Notes: generated by a model not told the origin, from the letters alone. Positions 29,881 to 38,864 are shown, counted from the first letter of the stretch. The stretch: 64,000 bases of DNA from Arminella tubonensis (GCF_003240585.1 NZ_PCDP01000059.1:408439-472438), one strand, 5' to 3'. A program made the numbers and translations.

Positions 29881-29892
29881 CTGATCCGGAAC

Positions 29893-31410
29893 TTATGATT
29901 CGCTGGCCGCTATTCCAGCCCTTGCGCACCAATCGCGCAAGGGGGCAAGCGCCTCATGTTCGAATGCGACCTGAAGATAGGTCAGCGTTCGAGGCATATG
30001 CTTGAGATAACCAGGCTTGCCGTCACGTTGCTTCAGACGTACCCACAGGCCCGCGAGCTTGCAATTACGCTGCGCCGACATGATCGCCCAGCTCTTCAGG
30101 AATTGGGCTTCGTCGAAACCGCCCTGTGCATGGCGCAACGATAGATAGTCGGCCATCAGTTGGTCGAACAGGTCGCGATGGATGGTGACGCGCGCATCCT
30201 GGACAAGTGCGGCCAGATCGTAAGCGGTTGGACCAATCATCGCATCCTGGAAATCGATGAGGCCGACGCGGCGGATACCGGTCTCGTGCGGCCGCCAGAT
30301 GATGTTCGGCGAATGGAGGTCGCGCAGCAACAGATTCTGTTCCGAATCCTGTAGCTGGTCGATCAGGTCGTCCCAAATAGCGAGGTATTCGTCTCTCTGC
30401 GCTTCCGTCGCCGTTGCCCCGCTTTTCCACGGGAGATGCCAGTCCAGCAGCAGCCGTGCTTCCATCTTCATCGCGGGTCGGTCGAAATCGGGGATGTGAT
30501 GGATGTGCTTTTGCGTAACCTGAATATCGCGCGGGATCGAGAGGGAGTGCAGGTGGGCCAAACAGGCGACACTCTCGCGATAGCGCTCGGGGATCGGCAG
30601 TCCGTCCGCATCGAGCACGCCCTCAGTGCCAAGATCCTCGATCAGAAGAATGCCAGCCTGATAGTCGACGTGATAGACCGCAGGTGCGGCGAAACCGTCG
30701 TCGCGAAGGACATTTGCAATCGCCACGAAAGGATAGGCGTCTTCGGCGAGGTGCGCGACCTTTGGGTACGGTTTGCCATCAAGCACCGCTGGCCCTTCCG
30801 GTTGCCGTGGCCAATCCATCAGGATGACACGCTGTGCCTCTCCTCTGGGATAGATCGATTCATAGGCGCGAAGCGAGGCGTCGCCGGTTAGGAATCGGCG
30901 TTCTGCGCCGCGATATCCATGCTCGTCCAGGAAGGAGCGGATCTTCAGTGCTCGGCGAATTCGCGCCGCCTGCGGCGCGGGCGCCCTGATCGTTACCCGA
31001 CGTCCATCACCTTCATTGTCGAGCCGCAAGTCGATGCGCTCTTTTGGAAGCTCGCCCCCGGCCATCTCTGGCCATTCTATCAGGCAAATGCCAGAATCGA
31101 GCACTTCGTCGAGCCCCAACTCCGCGAGCTCGCTGGAATCGCTTAGTCGATAGAGATCGAAATGCGACACCGGAATGCGCAGATCATAGGACTGGACAAT
31201 CGTGAATGTCGGACTTGGGACGTCCAGCCCGCCGTCATCCGCCATAGCACGAAGAAAGGCGCGGGCAAGCGAGGACTTTCCGGCACCGAGGTCGCCGCTC
31301 AGCGCCAGGCAATCGCCGATCTTCAGCGCCAGCGCCAAGTCCTCGCCAAGACGGTTCGTCGCTGCCTCGTCTTCAAGAAAAAGCGAAATTTCCTTGTCCG
31401 CGGCGGTCAT
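29893..31410 (-). CDS. TsaE-AmgK fusion: tRNA t6A ATPase plus sugar kinase domain
   Basis: This 505-residue protein joins two domains. Residues 1 to about 155 are TsaE (YjeE): P-loop GDLGAGKSS (39-47), PSPTFTIVQSY and FDLYRL, the ATPase needed by TsaBD for the t6A37 modification of tRNA. From about 165 to the end is an aminoglycoside-phosphotransferase-like kinase with FLTGDASLRAYES, the catalytic loop LLLRDLHSPNIIW near 360 and the metal-binding GLIDFQDA. This matches AmgK, the anomeric MurNAc/GlcNAc kinase, and the next gene is murU. There is no stop or frameshift between the domains. The ATG at 31410 overlaps the divL stop (ATGA). Confidence 0.9.
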   Translation of the reverse strand: MTAADKEISLFLEDEAATNRLGEDLALALKIGDCLALSGDLGAGKSSLARAFLRAMADDGGLDVPSPTFTIVQSYDLRIPVSHFDLYRLSDSSELAELGLDEVLDSGICLIEWPEMAGGELPKERIDLRLDNEGDGRRVTIRAPAPQAARIRRALKIRSFLDEHGYRGAERRFLTGDASLRAYESIYPRGEAQRVILMDWPRQPEGPAVLDGKPYPKVAHLAEDAYPFVAIANVLRDDGFAAPAVYHVDYQAGILLIEDLGTEGVLDADGLPIPERYRESVACLAHLHSLSIPRDIQVTQKHIHHIPDFDRPAMKMEARLLLDWHLPWKSGATATEAQRDEYLAIWDDLIDQLQDSEQNLLLRDLHSPNIIWRPHETGIRRVGLIDFQDAMIGPTAYDLAALVQDARVTIHRDLFDQLMADYLSLRHAQGGFDEAQFLKSWAIMSAQRNCKLAGLWVRLKQRDGKPGYLKHMPRTLTYLQVAFEHEALAPLRDWCARAGIAASES

Positions 31411-33995
31411 TCTGCGGCGACGGAGCTGGGCAGGTTGGCGGTGGGGATGCGGCAAGTGACGACGGTGCCCTTGCCGGGCTGGCTATCGATCGAGACCTGG
31501 CCGTTGTGCAGGCTAACGAAGCTTTCAACGATCGATAGCCCAAGGCCCGCCCCGCTGCGTTTACCGCCCTTGCCGCTCGAGGCGAAGCGCTTGAAAACGG
31601 CCCTTACCATGTCTTCGGGAATGCCGGGACCGTGGTCCGACACCGAGAACACAAAATCGGTGTCGTCGCGATGGCATGTCAACGAAATGACCGAGCCTTC
31701 TGGCGCAAAATTCGCCGCGTTATTCAGAAGTTTCAGTACGATCTGCTTCAACCGCTGCTGGTCCGCAACCACGGTGCCAAGGTGTGCCGGCGCGACGATC
31801 TCGAGCGTCACTCCGCTCTCCTGCAGCCGGTCCGCGATCTGGATCGAAACGTCGTCGAGGAGACCGTCCAACGAGATGTCTGAATAATTCAGCCGCATGA
31901 TGCCGGCGTCAACCGTCGCCAGATCGAGGATGTCGTTGACCAGCGTCAAGAGTACCGACGAGGAGGTGGCGATGTGATCGATATATTCGGCCTGCCGGTC
32001 GGTCAGTGGGCCAATGCCCGGCGTCTTCAGCAGATCGGAAAAGCCGATGATATTGGTGAGCGGCGAGCGTAGCTCGTAGGACACGTGCTGGACGAAATCA
32101 TTCTTCAGCTCGTCGGCCTTGCGAAGGGCTTCGTTCTTCTCAGTCAAAGCCCGCTCGGCGCGCACGCTATCCGTCATATTGACGAATGTCAGCATGGTCT
32201 GCGCGTTCGGCAGGGGAGTGACCGCGTAGTCCAATACCAGGCCGGAAAGGAGTTCCAGCGTGCCCTGCGATGACGGACGCTCGTCTTCGAAGCTGGTGAT
32301 CTGCTCGGCAAAGCGCTTCCAGCCGTCCGGCCGATCATAGGAGAGTGCGCAGGCATCTGCCAGCATTCGTATGTGAGTACCAGGCTTCGCTTCCGTCTCG
32401 GTGATCCCCCAAAGCGCTCGGAATGCAGGATTGGACAGACGTATACGGCCATCCGCCCCGAACACCGCGACGCCCTCGGAGAGATGGTCGATGGTCTCGC
32501 CCTGTACCTTCACCAGAGTGTTGTAGCGCGTTTCGAGATCGACCTGCTCGGTCAGGTTCTCGAACACCCACGTGGCTCCGCCTTGTGGGTGGGCGGTCGC
32601 AAATACCCGCAGGGTCTGGCCGTTCGGCAGGTGCCAGAGGTCGGATTGCGTATCGAGTGCGCGGTAGACGGAGAGCGCACTGTCCTTCCAGGATTTCCAG
32701 TTTAGCGGTTCCGGCAATTTTTTCGCGGCGCGTAGCCTTTCGAGAAGCTCGCTATTATCAGGCTTGGACTCGAGGAATGCGATATCGAGTTCCCAAAGGC
32801 CAACGAAGGCTTGGTTATAGAACTGCAGCTTTCGATCTCCGTCGAAGATCGCCACCGGAGTTCCCAGATGGTCGAGAGTTTCGGCGTGGCTCTTCAGCGT
32901 CCGCGCGAGCTCTGCGCGAACCGCCTCGGTCTCGGAGATGTCAGTGGCGATCCCGGACGATCCACTCGGCACCTTGACTTCGACGACGTCGAAGAATGTC
33001 CGATTGCCGCGCACGACAGTCGAAATCTTGTCGTGGAACGGCGATTCCGCCGTGGCCGACGAGCGGATGCGCTCACGAGCGACGGTCGTCAGAAACTCAC
33101 GACCCTCGCGGATCGCTTCTTCCGGCGAGATCGCCTCGACGGCTTCACTGTAGGCCTGGTTGACCCAGGTCAGCTTGCCCAGAGAATCGCGCTGCCAGAC
33201 CGGCAGATCTATGGCATCGAGGAGGCTTTGGAACGCGGATATGGAAATCATCAGCCGGTCGCGCTCGATCTTGATCTCGGCCAACTCGGCTCGCAGATTG
33301 TTAAGCGCAATGAAGCGGACGAACGCGCGACCACCGGAAATACGGCCCTGCGCTTCGAGTATTTCTTCGCGGTTGGTTTCGACCACCATGTCGAACGCCT
33401 GGCCGTTGCCGCGCAATTTGTCGATCGCCTTTTCGAGATCGCCTGCCGACCACGATTTCAGCCAGCGCCCGAAGGCGAGGAACTCATGGTCCTGCGGCGC
33501 GCCGGTTTCCGCGGGAAGCTGGCCGAGCAATTCGGGCCGCGTATTCGGTCCATCCCAGATGACGATTCGGCGGTTCTTGTCGGCGATCAATGCCTGGTAC
33601 TGAGAAATGCGCTGGTTCGCATCGGAAAGTGCCGTGCGGATTTCGTGACTTTCAGTCTCGAGATTGCCTCTTTGACGCACGAGCCAGATGGTTGAAAGAA
33701 GTGCTGCGGATATGACGCCGAAGATGACTGAGAAGGTTACCATCTCCGAAGATGTGAAGAGGCGCACTGCTGCTGGCACTTTTGCTTCGGTCTGGGCAAA
33801 AACGGGATGTGCGAAACCGGCAATCGCCGTCCCGGAGGCGAACAACCGCAGCAGGCGGCCGAATGGCCCCACCGCACCGAAATGAACTCGACGGTGTTCC
33901 CGCAGGCAAAGCGTTCCAGCGCCTTGCTGATACACGACGGCGGCGCACAATGGCGCGTCCGCCTGCTCAGGCAGGCTTTCGTTCATTTCCGACAT
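31407..33995 (-). CDS. divL: DivL-like PAS sensor kinase homologue with tyrosine in the H-box
   Basis: The 862-residue protein has a transmembrane segment at about 86-105, several PAS-like regions (about 250-360, 370-480, 495-610), a DHp helix, and an HATPase domain with NNAANFAPEG, DHGPGIPEDM and GAGLGLSIVE. The H-box reads HVSYELRSPL: Tyr640 stands where histidine kinases have the phosphorylated His (normally SHELRTP). That substitution is the hallmark of Caulobacter DivL, an essential regulator of the CckA-CtrA pathway. Function in cell-cycle control is inferred from this. The gene overlaps tsaE-amgK, so cell-cycle and envelope genes are co-transcribed. Confidence 0.88.
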   Translation of the reverse strand: MSEMNESLPEQADAPLCAAVVYQQGAGTLCLREHRRVHFGAVGPFGRLLRLFASGTAIAGFAHPVFAQTEAKVPAAVRLFTSSEMVTFSVIFGVISAALLSTIWLVRQRGNLETESHEIRTALSDANQRISQYQALIADKNRRIVIWDGPNTRPELLGQLPAETGAPQDHEFLAFGRWLKSWSAGDLEKAIDKLRGNGQAFDMVVETNREEILEAQGRISGGRAFVRFIALNNLRAELAEIKIERDRLMISISAFQSLLDAIDLPVWQRDSLGKLTWVNQAYSEAVEAISPEEAIREGREFLTTVARERIRSSATAESPFHDKISTVVRGNRTFFDVVEVKVPSGSSGIATDISETEAVRAELARTLKSHAETLDHLGTPVAIFDGDRKLQFYNQAFVGLWELDIAFLESKPDNSELLERLRAAKKLPEPLNWKSWKDSALSVYRALDTQSDLWHLPNGQTLRVFATAHPQGGATWVFENLTEQVDLETRYNTLVKVQGETIDHLSEGVAVFGADGRIRLSNPAFRALWGITETEAKPGTHIRMLADACALSYDRPDGWKRFAEQITSFEDERPSSQGTLELLSGLVLDYAVTPLPNAQTMLTFVNMTDSVRAERALTEKNEALRKADELKNDFVQHVSYELRSPLTNIIGFSDLLKTPGIGPLTDRQAEYIDHIATSSSVLLTLVNDILDLATVDAGIMRLNYSDISLDGLLDDVSIQIADRLQESGVTLEIVAPAHLGTVVADQQRLKQIVLKLLNNAANFAPEGSVISLTCHRDDTDFVFSVSDHGPGIPEDMVRAVFKRFASSGKGGKRSGAGLGLSIVESFVSLHNGQVSIDSQPGKGTVVTCRIPTANLPSSVAAE

Positions 33996-34131
33996 TCCCG
34001 GTCTGTCTCCGTCCTATAATGTGCCGCATCTCGACAAGACATCCCATTTCCGTGCGTTCCGAAGATTGGTTCGTCACGAATCAAGTGCCAAAAGAATACC
34101 GCCTAAGGGAATCTGCGGAAAGGGATTAGCC

Positions 34132-34167
34132 CAAAAAATAAGCCGCGGCATTTGTCAATGCCGCGGC
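34132..34167 (-). terminator. ahcY terminator
   Basis: GCCGCGGCAT (34142-34151) and ATGCCGCGGC (34158-34167) make a strong stem. The A-rich run at 34132-34139 becomes a U-run on the minus strand, so it ends ahcY transcripts 31 bp past the stop. Confidence 0.87.
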
Positions 34168-34197
34168 CACAACATGTTGTGGATATTGATGTTCTGA

Positions 34198-35598
34198 TCA
34201 GTATCTGTAGTGGTCGGACTTGAATGGACCCTGCGACGTCACGCCGATATAGGCAGCCTGTTCGTCAGAAAGCTCAGTGAGCTTTACGCCGAGCTTGGCA
34301 AGATGCAGCCGAGCCACCTTCTCGTCGAGATGCTTGGGCAGCACGTAGACCTGGTTGGAATAGGCCTCAGGCTTGCTGAATAGCTCGATCTGGGCGAGCA
34401 CCTGATTGGTGAAGGAAGCCGACATTACGAAGGAGGGGTGACCGGTAGCATTGCCGAGGTTCAGCAGGCGACCTTCCGAGAGCAATATAATGCGGTTGCC
34501 CTTGGCGAACTCGACCATGTCAACCTGAGGCTTGATGTTGGTCCACTTCAGGTTCCGCAGCGAAGCGACCTGGATCTCGTTGTCGAAGTGGCCGATATTG
34601 CCGACGATCGCCATGTCCTTCATCTCACGCATGTGCTCGATGCGGATGACGTCCTTGTTGCCGGTCGTGGTGATGAAGATGTCGGCAGACGAAATGACGT
34701 CTTCGAGCGTCACGACTTCATAGCCGTCCATGGCCGCCTGCAGTGCGCAGATCGGGTCGACTTCCGTCACCTTGACGCGAGCGCCGGCGCCGCTGAGCGA
34801 TGCCGACGAGCCCTTGCCGACGTCGCCGTAGCCGCAGACGACAGCGACCTTGCCAGCCATCATCACGTCAGTAGCGCGGCGAATGCCGTCGACCAGCGAT
34901 TCCTTGCAGCCGTACTTGTTGTCGAACTTCGACTTGGTAACCGAATCGTTGACGTTGATCGCAGCGAAGGGAAGCAGTCCCTTCTGGCTGAGCTGGTAGA
35001 GGCGGTTGACACCGGTCGTGGTTTCTTCCGTCACGCCCTTGATGGCGTCGCGCTGCTTGGTGAACCAGCCTCGCGATGCGGCAAGACGCTTCTTGATCTG
35101 CGCGAAGAGAATTTCCTCTTCTTCGGAATGCGGGCTCGACAATACGTCTTCGCCAGCCTCGGCCCGAGCACCGAGCAAGATGTACATCGTGGCATCGCCA
35201 CCGTCATCGAGGATCATGTTGGAAAGGCCGCCGTCAGCCCACTGGAAGATCTTGTCGGTGTAGATCCAGTAGTCGTAGAGCGACTCGCCCTTGATCGCGA
35301 ATACCGGAACGCCCGAAGCCGCGATCGCGGCAGCGGCGTGATCCTGCGTCGAGAAAATATTGCAGGACGCCCAGCGGACTTCGGCCCCAAGGGCGACCAG
35401 CGTCTCGATCAGGACGGCGGTCTGGATCGTCATGTGCAGCGAGCCAGTAATGCGGGCGCCCTTCAGCGGCTTTGTCTCGCCGAATTCTTCGCGGCAAGCC
35501 ATCAGGCCGGGCATTTCGGTTTCGGCGATCGCGATTTCCTTGCGGCCATAGTCGGCAAGGCCGATATCGGCGACGACGTAGTCCTTTTCAGTGCTCAT
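34198..35598 (-). CDS. ahcY: Adenosylhomocysteinase (S-adenosyl-L-homocysteine hydrolase)
   Basis: AhcY splits S-adenosylhomocysteine to adenosine and homocysteine, clearing the product inhibitor of methyltransferases. The 466-residue NAD enzyme shows ITGSLHMTIQTAVLIETL near the start, the NAD-binding VVCGYGDVGKGSSASL near 255, and the C-terminal SDHYRY, where Lys and Tyr contact NAD of the neighbouring subunit. The ATG at 35598 gives the usual MSTEKDYVVADIGLA N-terminus with GGAG upstream. A longer frame upstream is not supported. A palindrome at 35734-35749 in its leader region is a candidate operator. Confidence 0.97.
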   Translation of the reverse strand: MSTEKDYVVADIGLADYGRKEIAIAETEMPGLMACREEFGETKPLKGARITGSLHMTIQTAVLIETLVALGAEVRWASCNIFSTQDHAAAAIAASGVPVFAIKGESLYDYWIYTDKIFQWADGGLSNMILDDGGDATMYILLGARAEAGEDVLSSPHSEEEEILFAQIKKRLAASRGWFTKQRDAIKGVTEETTTGVNRLYQLSQKGLLPFAAINVNDSVTKSKFDNKYGCKESLVDGIRRATDVMMAGKVAVVCGYGDVGKGSSASLSGAGARVKVTEVDPICALQAAMDGYEVVTLEDVISSADIFITTTGNKDVIRIEHMREMKDMAIVGNIGHFDNEIQVASLRNLKWTNIKPQVDMVEFAKGNRIILLSEGRLLNLGNATGHPSFVMSASFTNQVLAQIELFSKPEAYSNQVYVLPKHLDEKVARLHLAKLGVKLTELSDEQAAYIGVTSQGPFKSDHYRY

Positions 35599-35731
35599 GA
35601 GGAGGTCTCCAACCTGGATGAGGCACCCGGACCGCCGGCAGGTTGCGGCGACGGAATGCACGGGAATTGCCCGCGCTTGGCGCAGGCGGATAGTGCCCGT
35701 TTAGCAGGCTTCATCGCGGAAAGCAATGAGG

Positions 35732-35759
35732 ATATAAAGAAGTCTTTATGTCTTTATAT
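35732..35759. promoter_or_regulatory. Palindromic operator candidate upstream of ahcY
   Basis: ATAAAGAAGTCTTTAT (35734-35749) is a perfect inverted repeat of 7-bp arms around AG. A further CTTTATAT at 35752-35759 pairs with ATATAAAG at 35732-35739, giving overlapping palindromes. The site is about 135-160 bp upstream of the ahcY start and just beyond the ptsH stop. ArsR-type SAH-responsive regulators (SahR) are known to control ahcY in many proteobacteria, and the AT-rich palindrome is compatible with such a site. The regulator is inference. Confidence 0.5.
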
Positions 35760-35773
35760 GGTCGCCAGATCGA

Positions 35774-36049
35774 TCAAATCTCTTCACCGAACTTGTCGGC
35801 AATGAGTTGGTCCAGCGCCTCCAGCGCCTCTGCCGCCTGATTTCCACTGGCGGTGACCACGACGCTGCAGCCGGGACTGGCCGCCAGCATCATCAGGCCC
35901 ATGATCGAATTGCCGCCCACCGTCGTCCCATCCTTCGAGACAGTGATTGCGGCGTCGAAAGCCTCGACGGTCTGGACGAATTTTGCGGAAGCGCGAGCAT
36001 GAAGGCCACGCTTGTTGATGATCAGAAGTTCACGGGAGTGCGATGTCAT
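35774..36049 (-). CDS. ptsH: HPr-like phosphocarrier protein (NPr type)
   Basis: The 91-residue protein has the HPr active site NKRGLHARASAKFV with phosphorylatable His17 and the regulatory serine region GGNSIMGLMML with Ser48. It passes phosphate from EI (not in this window) to EIIA proteins; HprK can phosphorylate the serine. It lies just downstream of a mannose-type EIIA gene and in the same cluster as hprK and chvG. No EIIB or EIIC sugar permease is here, so this is a regulatory, not sugar-transporting, PTS. Confidence 0.94.
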   Translation of the reverse strand: MTSHSRELLIINKRGLHARASAKFVQTVEAFDAAITVSKDGTTVGGNSIMGLMMLAASPGCSVVVTASGNQAAEALEALDQLIADKFGEEI

Positions 36050-36068
36050 GGGCGCGATAGCGGTCTCG

Positions 36069-36470
36069 TCATTTGCCGCTCAAGACGCGGCTGGCCACGT
36101 TGATATATTTTCGCCCGGCTTCGGATGCCTCGACCAGAGCCTTCTCCATGTTGTTTTCGCCGCGCACGCCGGCAAGCTTGATCAACATCGGCAGATTGAC
36201 GCCGGCGATCACCTCCGTGTGGCCGCTGTTCATGACGGAAATCGCGAGATTGGAAGGAGTACCGCCGAACATGTCGGTGAGAATGATAACGCCGTTTCCA
36301 TCGTCAGCCCCGGAAACTGCTCCAATAATGTCCTGTCGCCGCTGGTCCATGTCGTCTTCGGGACCGATCGAGACAGTCTCTATGAATTTCTGCGGACCAA
36401 CGACATGCTCGACTGCATGCCGAAACTCTTCAGCCAGCTTGCCATGAGTGACAAGCACAAGTCCGATCAT
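36069..36470 (-). CDS. PTS EIIA component, mannose-type (regulatory)
   Basis: The 133-residue protein begins MIGLVLVTHGKLAEEF with the predicted phosphorylation site His9, followed by ILTDMFGGTPSNLA near 70-83, both hallmarks of the EIIA-Man family. In alphaproteobacteria this stand-alone EIIA, next to HPr and HprK, acts as a regulatory phosphoprotein. The ATG at 36470 is chosen as it opens the conserved domain; 36 codons of open frame upstream are not part of the family. It is 19 bp from ptsH and 154 bp downstream of hprK. Confidence 0.92.
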   Translation of the reverse strand: MIGLVLVTHGKLAEEFRHAVEHVVGPQKFIETVSIGPEDDMDQRRQDIIGAVSGADDGNGVIILTDMFGGTPSNLAISVMNSGHTEVIAGVNLPMLIKLAGVRGENNMEKALVEASEAGRKYINVASRVLSGK

Positions 36471-36624
36471 GATATTACTGCTCCCACATCGCATAAGCAA
36501 ACAGGTGGCCCATATCGCAACGCAGCAATCGCGTCCACCGGTGGGGGGACATCTTGGCCATGAAAAGTCGAAGTGCAAGCCAAAAATGCATAAATGGGGT
36601 GTCTGCGGGGAAGCTCAAGGGATA

Positions 36625-37077
36625 TCACTGAGGCCCGATCGGTATTTTTGCCATGATTATGGCAAGCGGATTGGGAGCCGTCGCCAGGAGCCGGATGACA
36701 GGCAAGGAGACATTCTCAATAACCTCTATTCGTTCGCCTTCAGGAGGCAGCCGTTCCGCTGTCGCTGGATCGACGGGAAGGATGGCGAAGTGCATGAGCG
36801 CGGGCGAAACATGAGGAATTCGGATGATCCCGGTGCCGCGAATTTCGATCAGCCCGGCTATGGAAGGCGGGCATTCCGCTGACACATCATTGTCGCGTTG
36901 CGAAATGAGCACCCGGTCGTCGGCTACCAGTGCTGCAAACAATCCAAGCGGCTTGGCTGCGGCAAGGCATAAAAACGCCAGCGAAGACTTGCCCGCTCCC
37001 GACGGTCCGAGAAAAAGCAGGCCCGTGTCGGCGACAACGATCGCTGTTCCGTGGATGTTGTCCGGGTGCTTTATCAT
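36625..37077 (-). CDS. hprK: HPr kinase/phosphorylase, short alphaproteobacterial form
   Basis: The 150-residue protein has the P-loop GPSGAGKSSLA (24-34), a nearby ALVADDRVL segment, and the P-type domain IEVRG-like stretch LIEIRGTGIIRIP near 70. It corresponds only to the C-terminal catalytic domain of Gram-positive HprK (about 310 residues) and lacks the N-terminal domain. That is the normal form in Rhizobiales and Brucella. It would phosphorylate Ser48 of the neighbouring HPr. It overlaps chvG by four bases (ATGA), tying the PTS phosphorelay to the ChvGI two-component system. Confidence 0.92.
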   Translation of the reverse strand: MIKHPDNIHGTAIVVADTGLLFLGPSGAGKSSLAFLCLAAAKPLGLFAALVADDRVLISQRDNDVSAECPPSIAGLIEIRGTGIIRIPHVSPALMHFAILPVDPATAERLPPEGERIEVIENVSLPVIRLLATAPNPLAIIMAKIPIGPQ

Positions 37078-38864
37078 GGGTGTGCTTCGGCCGGCAGCGA
37101 CAGGATGAAGCGTGCGCCGAGCGGAGCCGCGTTCTCCGCGTCGATAATGTTCTCAGCCCGGAGCGAGCCGCCATGGGCTTCCGCGATCTGCCGGCTGATC
37201 GACAGGCCGAGCCCTGAATTCTGCCCGAAGCCCTCCGCCTCCGGCCGGTCGGTGTAAAAGCGTTCGAAGATGCGATCGATATCCTCCGCCTGGATACCTG
37301 GGCCGTTATCCTCGATGTAGATGACGCAGCGCGTCCGTGTGCGCACCAGTCGTACGACGATCTTGCCGCCGTCGACCGGCACGAAGGACCGGGCGTTTTC
37401 AATCAGGTTGGTGACGATCTGGCTGATGCGCAGATCATGACCGTTGATCAGGAATTTGGTCTTTGTGCCTGGCTTGCGCTCGACGACGTACTCGATCTCG
37501 ACGGCCTTTTTGGTATGGCGGACCTGCCGCGACAGATCGACGAGATCGCGCAATAGAACCTCCATGTCGATCGGTTCAGCGTCGCTGCGGGCAAGCTCGG
37601 CGTCAAGTCGCGATGCATCGGAAATATCGCTGATCAGACGATCGAGGCGACGTACATCGTGCTGGATCACGTCCATCAGCCGCTTCTTGGAATCCTCGTT
37701 GCGGGCAAGCGGCAATGTCTCAACCGCGCTGCGAAGGGATGTCAGCGGGTTCTTGAGCTCATGGCTGACATCGGCGGCGAAGCTCTCGATCGCGTCGATG
37801 CGATCATACAGCGCGGTCGTCATCTCGCGAAGCGCGATGGAAAGATTGCCGATTTCATCCTGGCGTGCAGAAAAATCGGGGATTTCCTCGCGTTCCTTCG
37901 ATCCGCGACGCACCCTGATTGCGGCCGCCGAGAGGCGGCGCAACGGGTTGGCGATGGTGGATGACAACAGCAGCGACAGCACGACGTTCACAAGTGTTGC
38001 GACGCCGAAGACCCGCATGATCGCGAGTCTTTCCGCATGAACGATCTTGTCGATGTCGCCGGCCTGCGTCGAGAGCAGCAGCACGCCGAGCACCGCGCGC
38101 GAGCGCTGGATCGGCACGGCGACGGAAACGATGAGTTCGCCCTTTTCGGTGCTGCGGACGACTGCGCCGCGAACGCCGGTCAGCGCGTTCATCACCTCCG
38201 GATAGATCGAGCCGTCGCCGCCAGGAGCTTCCTTGTAGACCGGCAGGTTGCTCGGCTGCAGCATCTTGTTGAGCAAGCCGCTGAACCAGTCGGACCAGTT
38301 CTGGACCTCGTCGTCGACCGGAGGCAGGTCGAACCGCAGCACCTGCCCGCGGGAATAGAGATGGCGGCTGTCGAGCAGCAGATTGGCGTCGGCATCGAAG
38401 ATGCGCGCGCGGGTGCGCGTCGGCGAGATCAGGCGCCGAAGAACCGGGGCAACCTTTTCCGGATCAATCGGAAACTCTAAATCCTCGTCGTTCGGAACCG
38501 GCGTGATACTTTGCCCGGCCTGCAGCTCAAGAAGCTTCTGCGGGTCGATGGTAATCGAATTGGTGTCGACGGAGGCCGAAGCCGAGACGGCGCCGGCAAT
38601 GATCTCGCCCTGCGTCAAGAGACTTTCGACGCGGGCGTCGATCAGCCCTTCGCGGAACTGGTTGAGGTAGAGAATGCCGCCTACGAGCACGACAAGTGCG
38701 GTCAGGTTGAAGAATAGAATGCGCCGCGTCAGGCTCGAAAAGACAGCATTTCCGAAGATACGCCGGATGATGGTGAACGGATGCGTCCAGCGCCGACCGG
38801 CAATGCGGGCGCCGCTGGGGCTATCCGTGTCGTCGATGTCTCTGTGCTGCACAAGCTGTGCCAA
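37074..38864 (-). CDS. chvG: Sensor histidine kinase ChvG (ExoS)
   Basis: ChvG senses acidity and host-related envelope conditions in Agrobacterium and, as ExoS, controls succinoglycan and motility in Sinorhizobium. The 596-residue kinase has a transmembrane helix at about 49-67, a periplasmic domain of about 210 residues, a second helix at about 283-303, HAMP, and DHp with ADVSHELKNPLTSLR (His368). HATPase motifs are NLIENARSF, EDNGPGIQ and NSGLGLSISRQIAEAHGG. Length matches ExoS. It lies 80 bp downstream of chvI and overlaps hprK. Confidence 0.95.
   Translation of the reverse strand: MAQLVQHRDIDDTDSPSGARIAGRRWTHPFTIIRRIFGNAVFSSLTRRILFFNLTALVVLVGGILYLNQFREGLIDARVESLLTQGEIIAGAVSASASVDTNSITIDPQKLLELQAGQSITPVPNDEDLEFPIDPEKVAPVLRRLISPTRTRARIFDADANLLLDSRHLYSRGQVLRFDLPPVDDEVQNWSDWFSGLLNKMLQPSNLPVYKEAPGGDGSIYPEVMNALTGVRGAVVRSTEKGELIVSVAVPIQRSRAVLGVLLLSTQAGDIDKIVHAERLAIMRVFGVATLVNVVLSLLLSSTIANPLRRLSAAAIRVRRGSKEREEIPDFSARQDEIGNLSIALREMTTALYDRIDAIESFAADVSHELKNPLTSLRSAVETLPLARNEDSKKRLMDVIQHDVRRLDRLISDISDASRLDAELARSDAEPIDMEVLLRDLVDLSRQVRHTKKAVEIEYVVERKPGTKTKFLINGHDLRISQIVTNLIENARSFVPVDGGKIVVRLVRTRTRCVIYIEDNGPGIQAEDIDRIFERFYTDRPEAEGFGQNSGLGLSISRQIAEAHGGSLRAENIIDAENAAPLGARFILSLPAEAHP

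Noticed and set aside
32811..33695. 294-codon open frame on the plus strand
   Set aside because: Complement of the PAS region of divL; no supporting feature.
35599..35731. SAH or SAM riboswitch in the ahcY leader
   Set aside because: I looked for the conserved core sequences of SAH and SAM-II riboswitches and found none; the palindrome further upstream is a better regulatory candidate.
34438..35805. 455-codon open frame on the plus strand
   Set aside because: It is antisense to ahcY over almost its whole length; ahcY has clear motifs and a ribosome-binding site. High GC at codon position 3 keeps the opposite strand open.
38401..38480. Possible frameshift or fusion in chvG
   Set aside because: The frame is continuous through the periplasmic domain and the length equals that of known ChvG/ExoS proteins.
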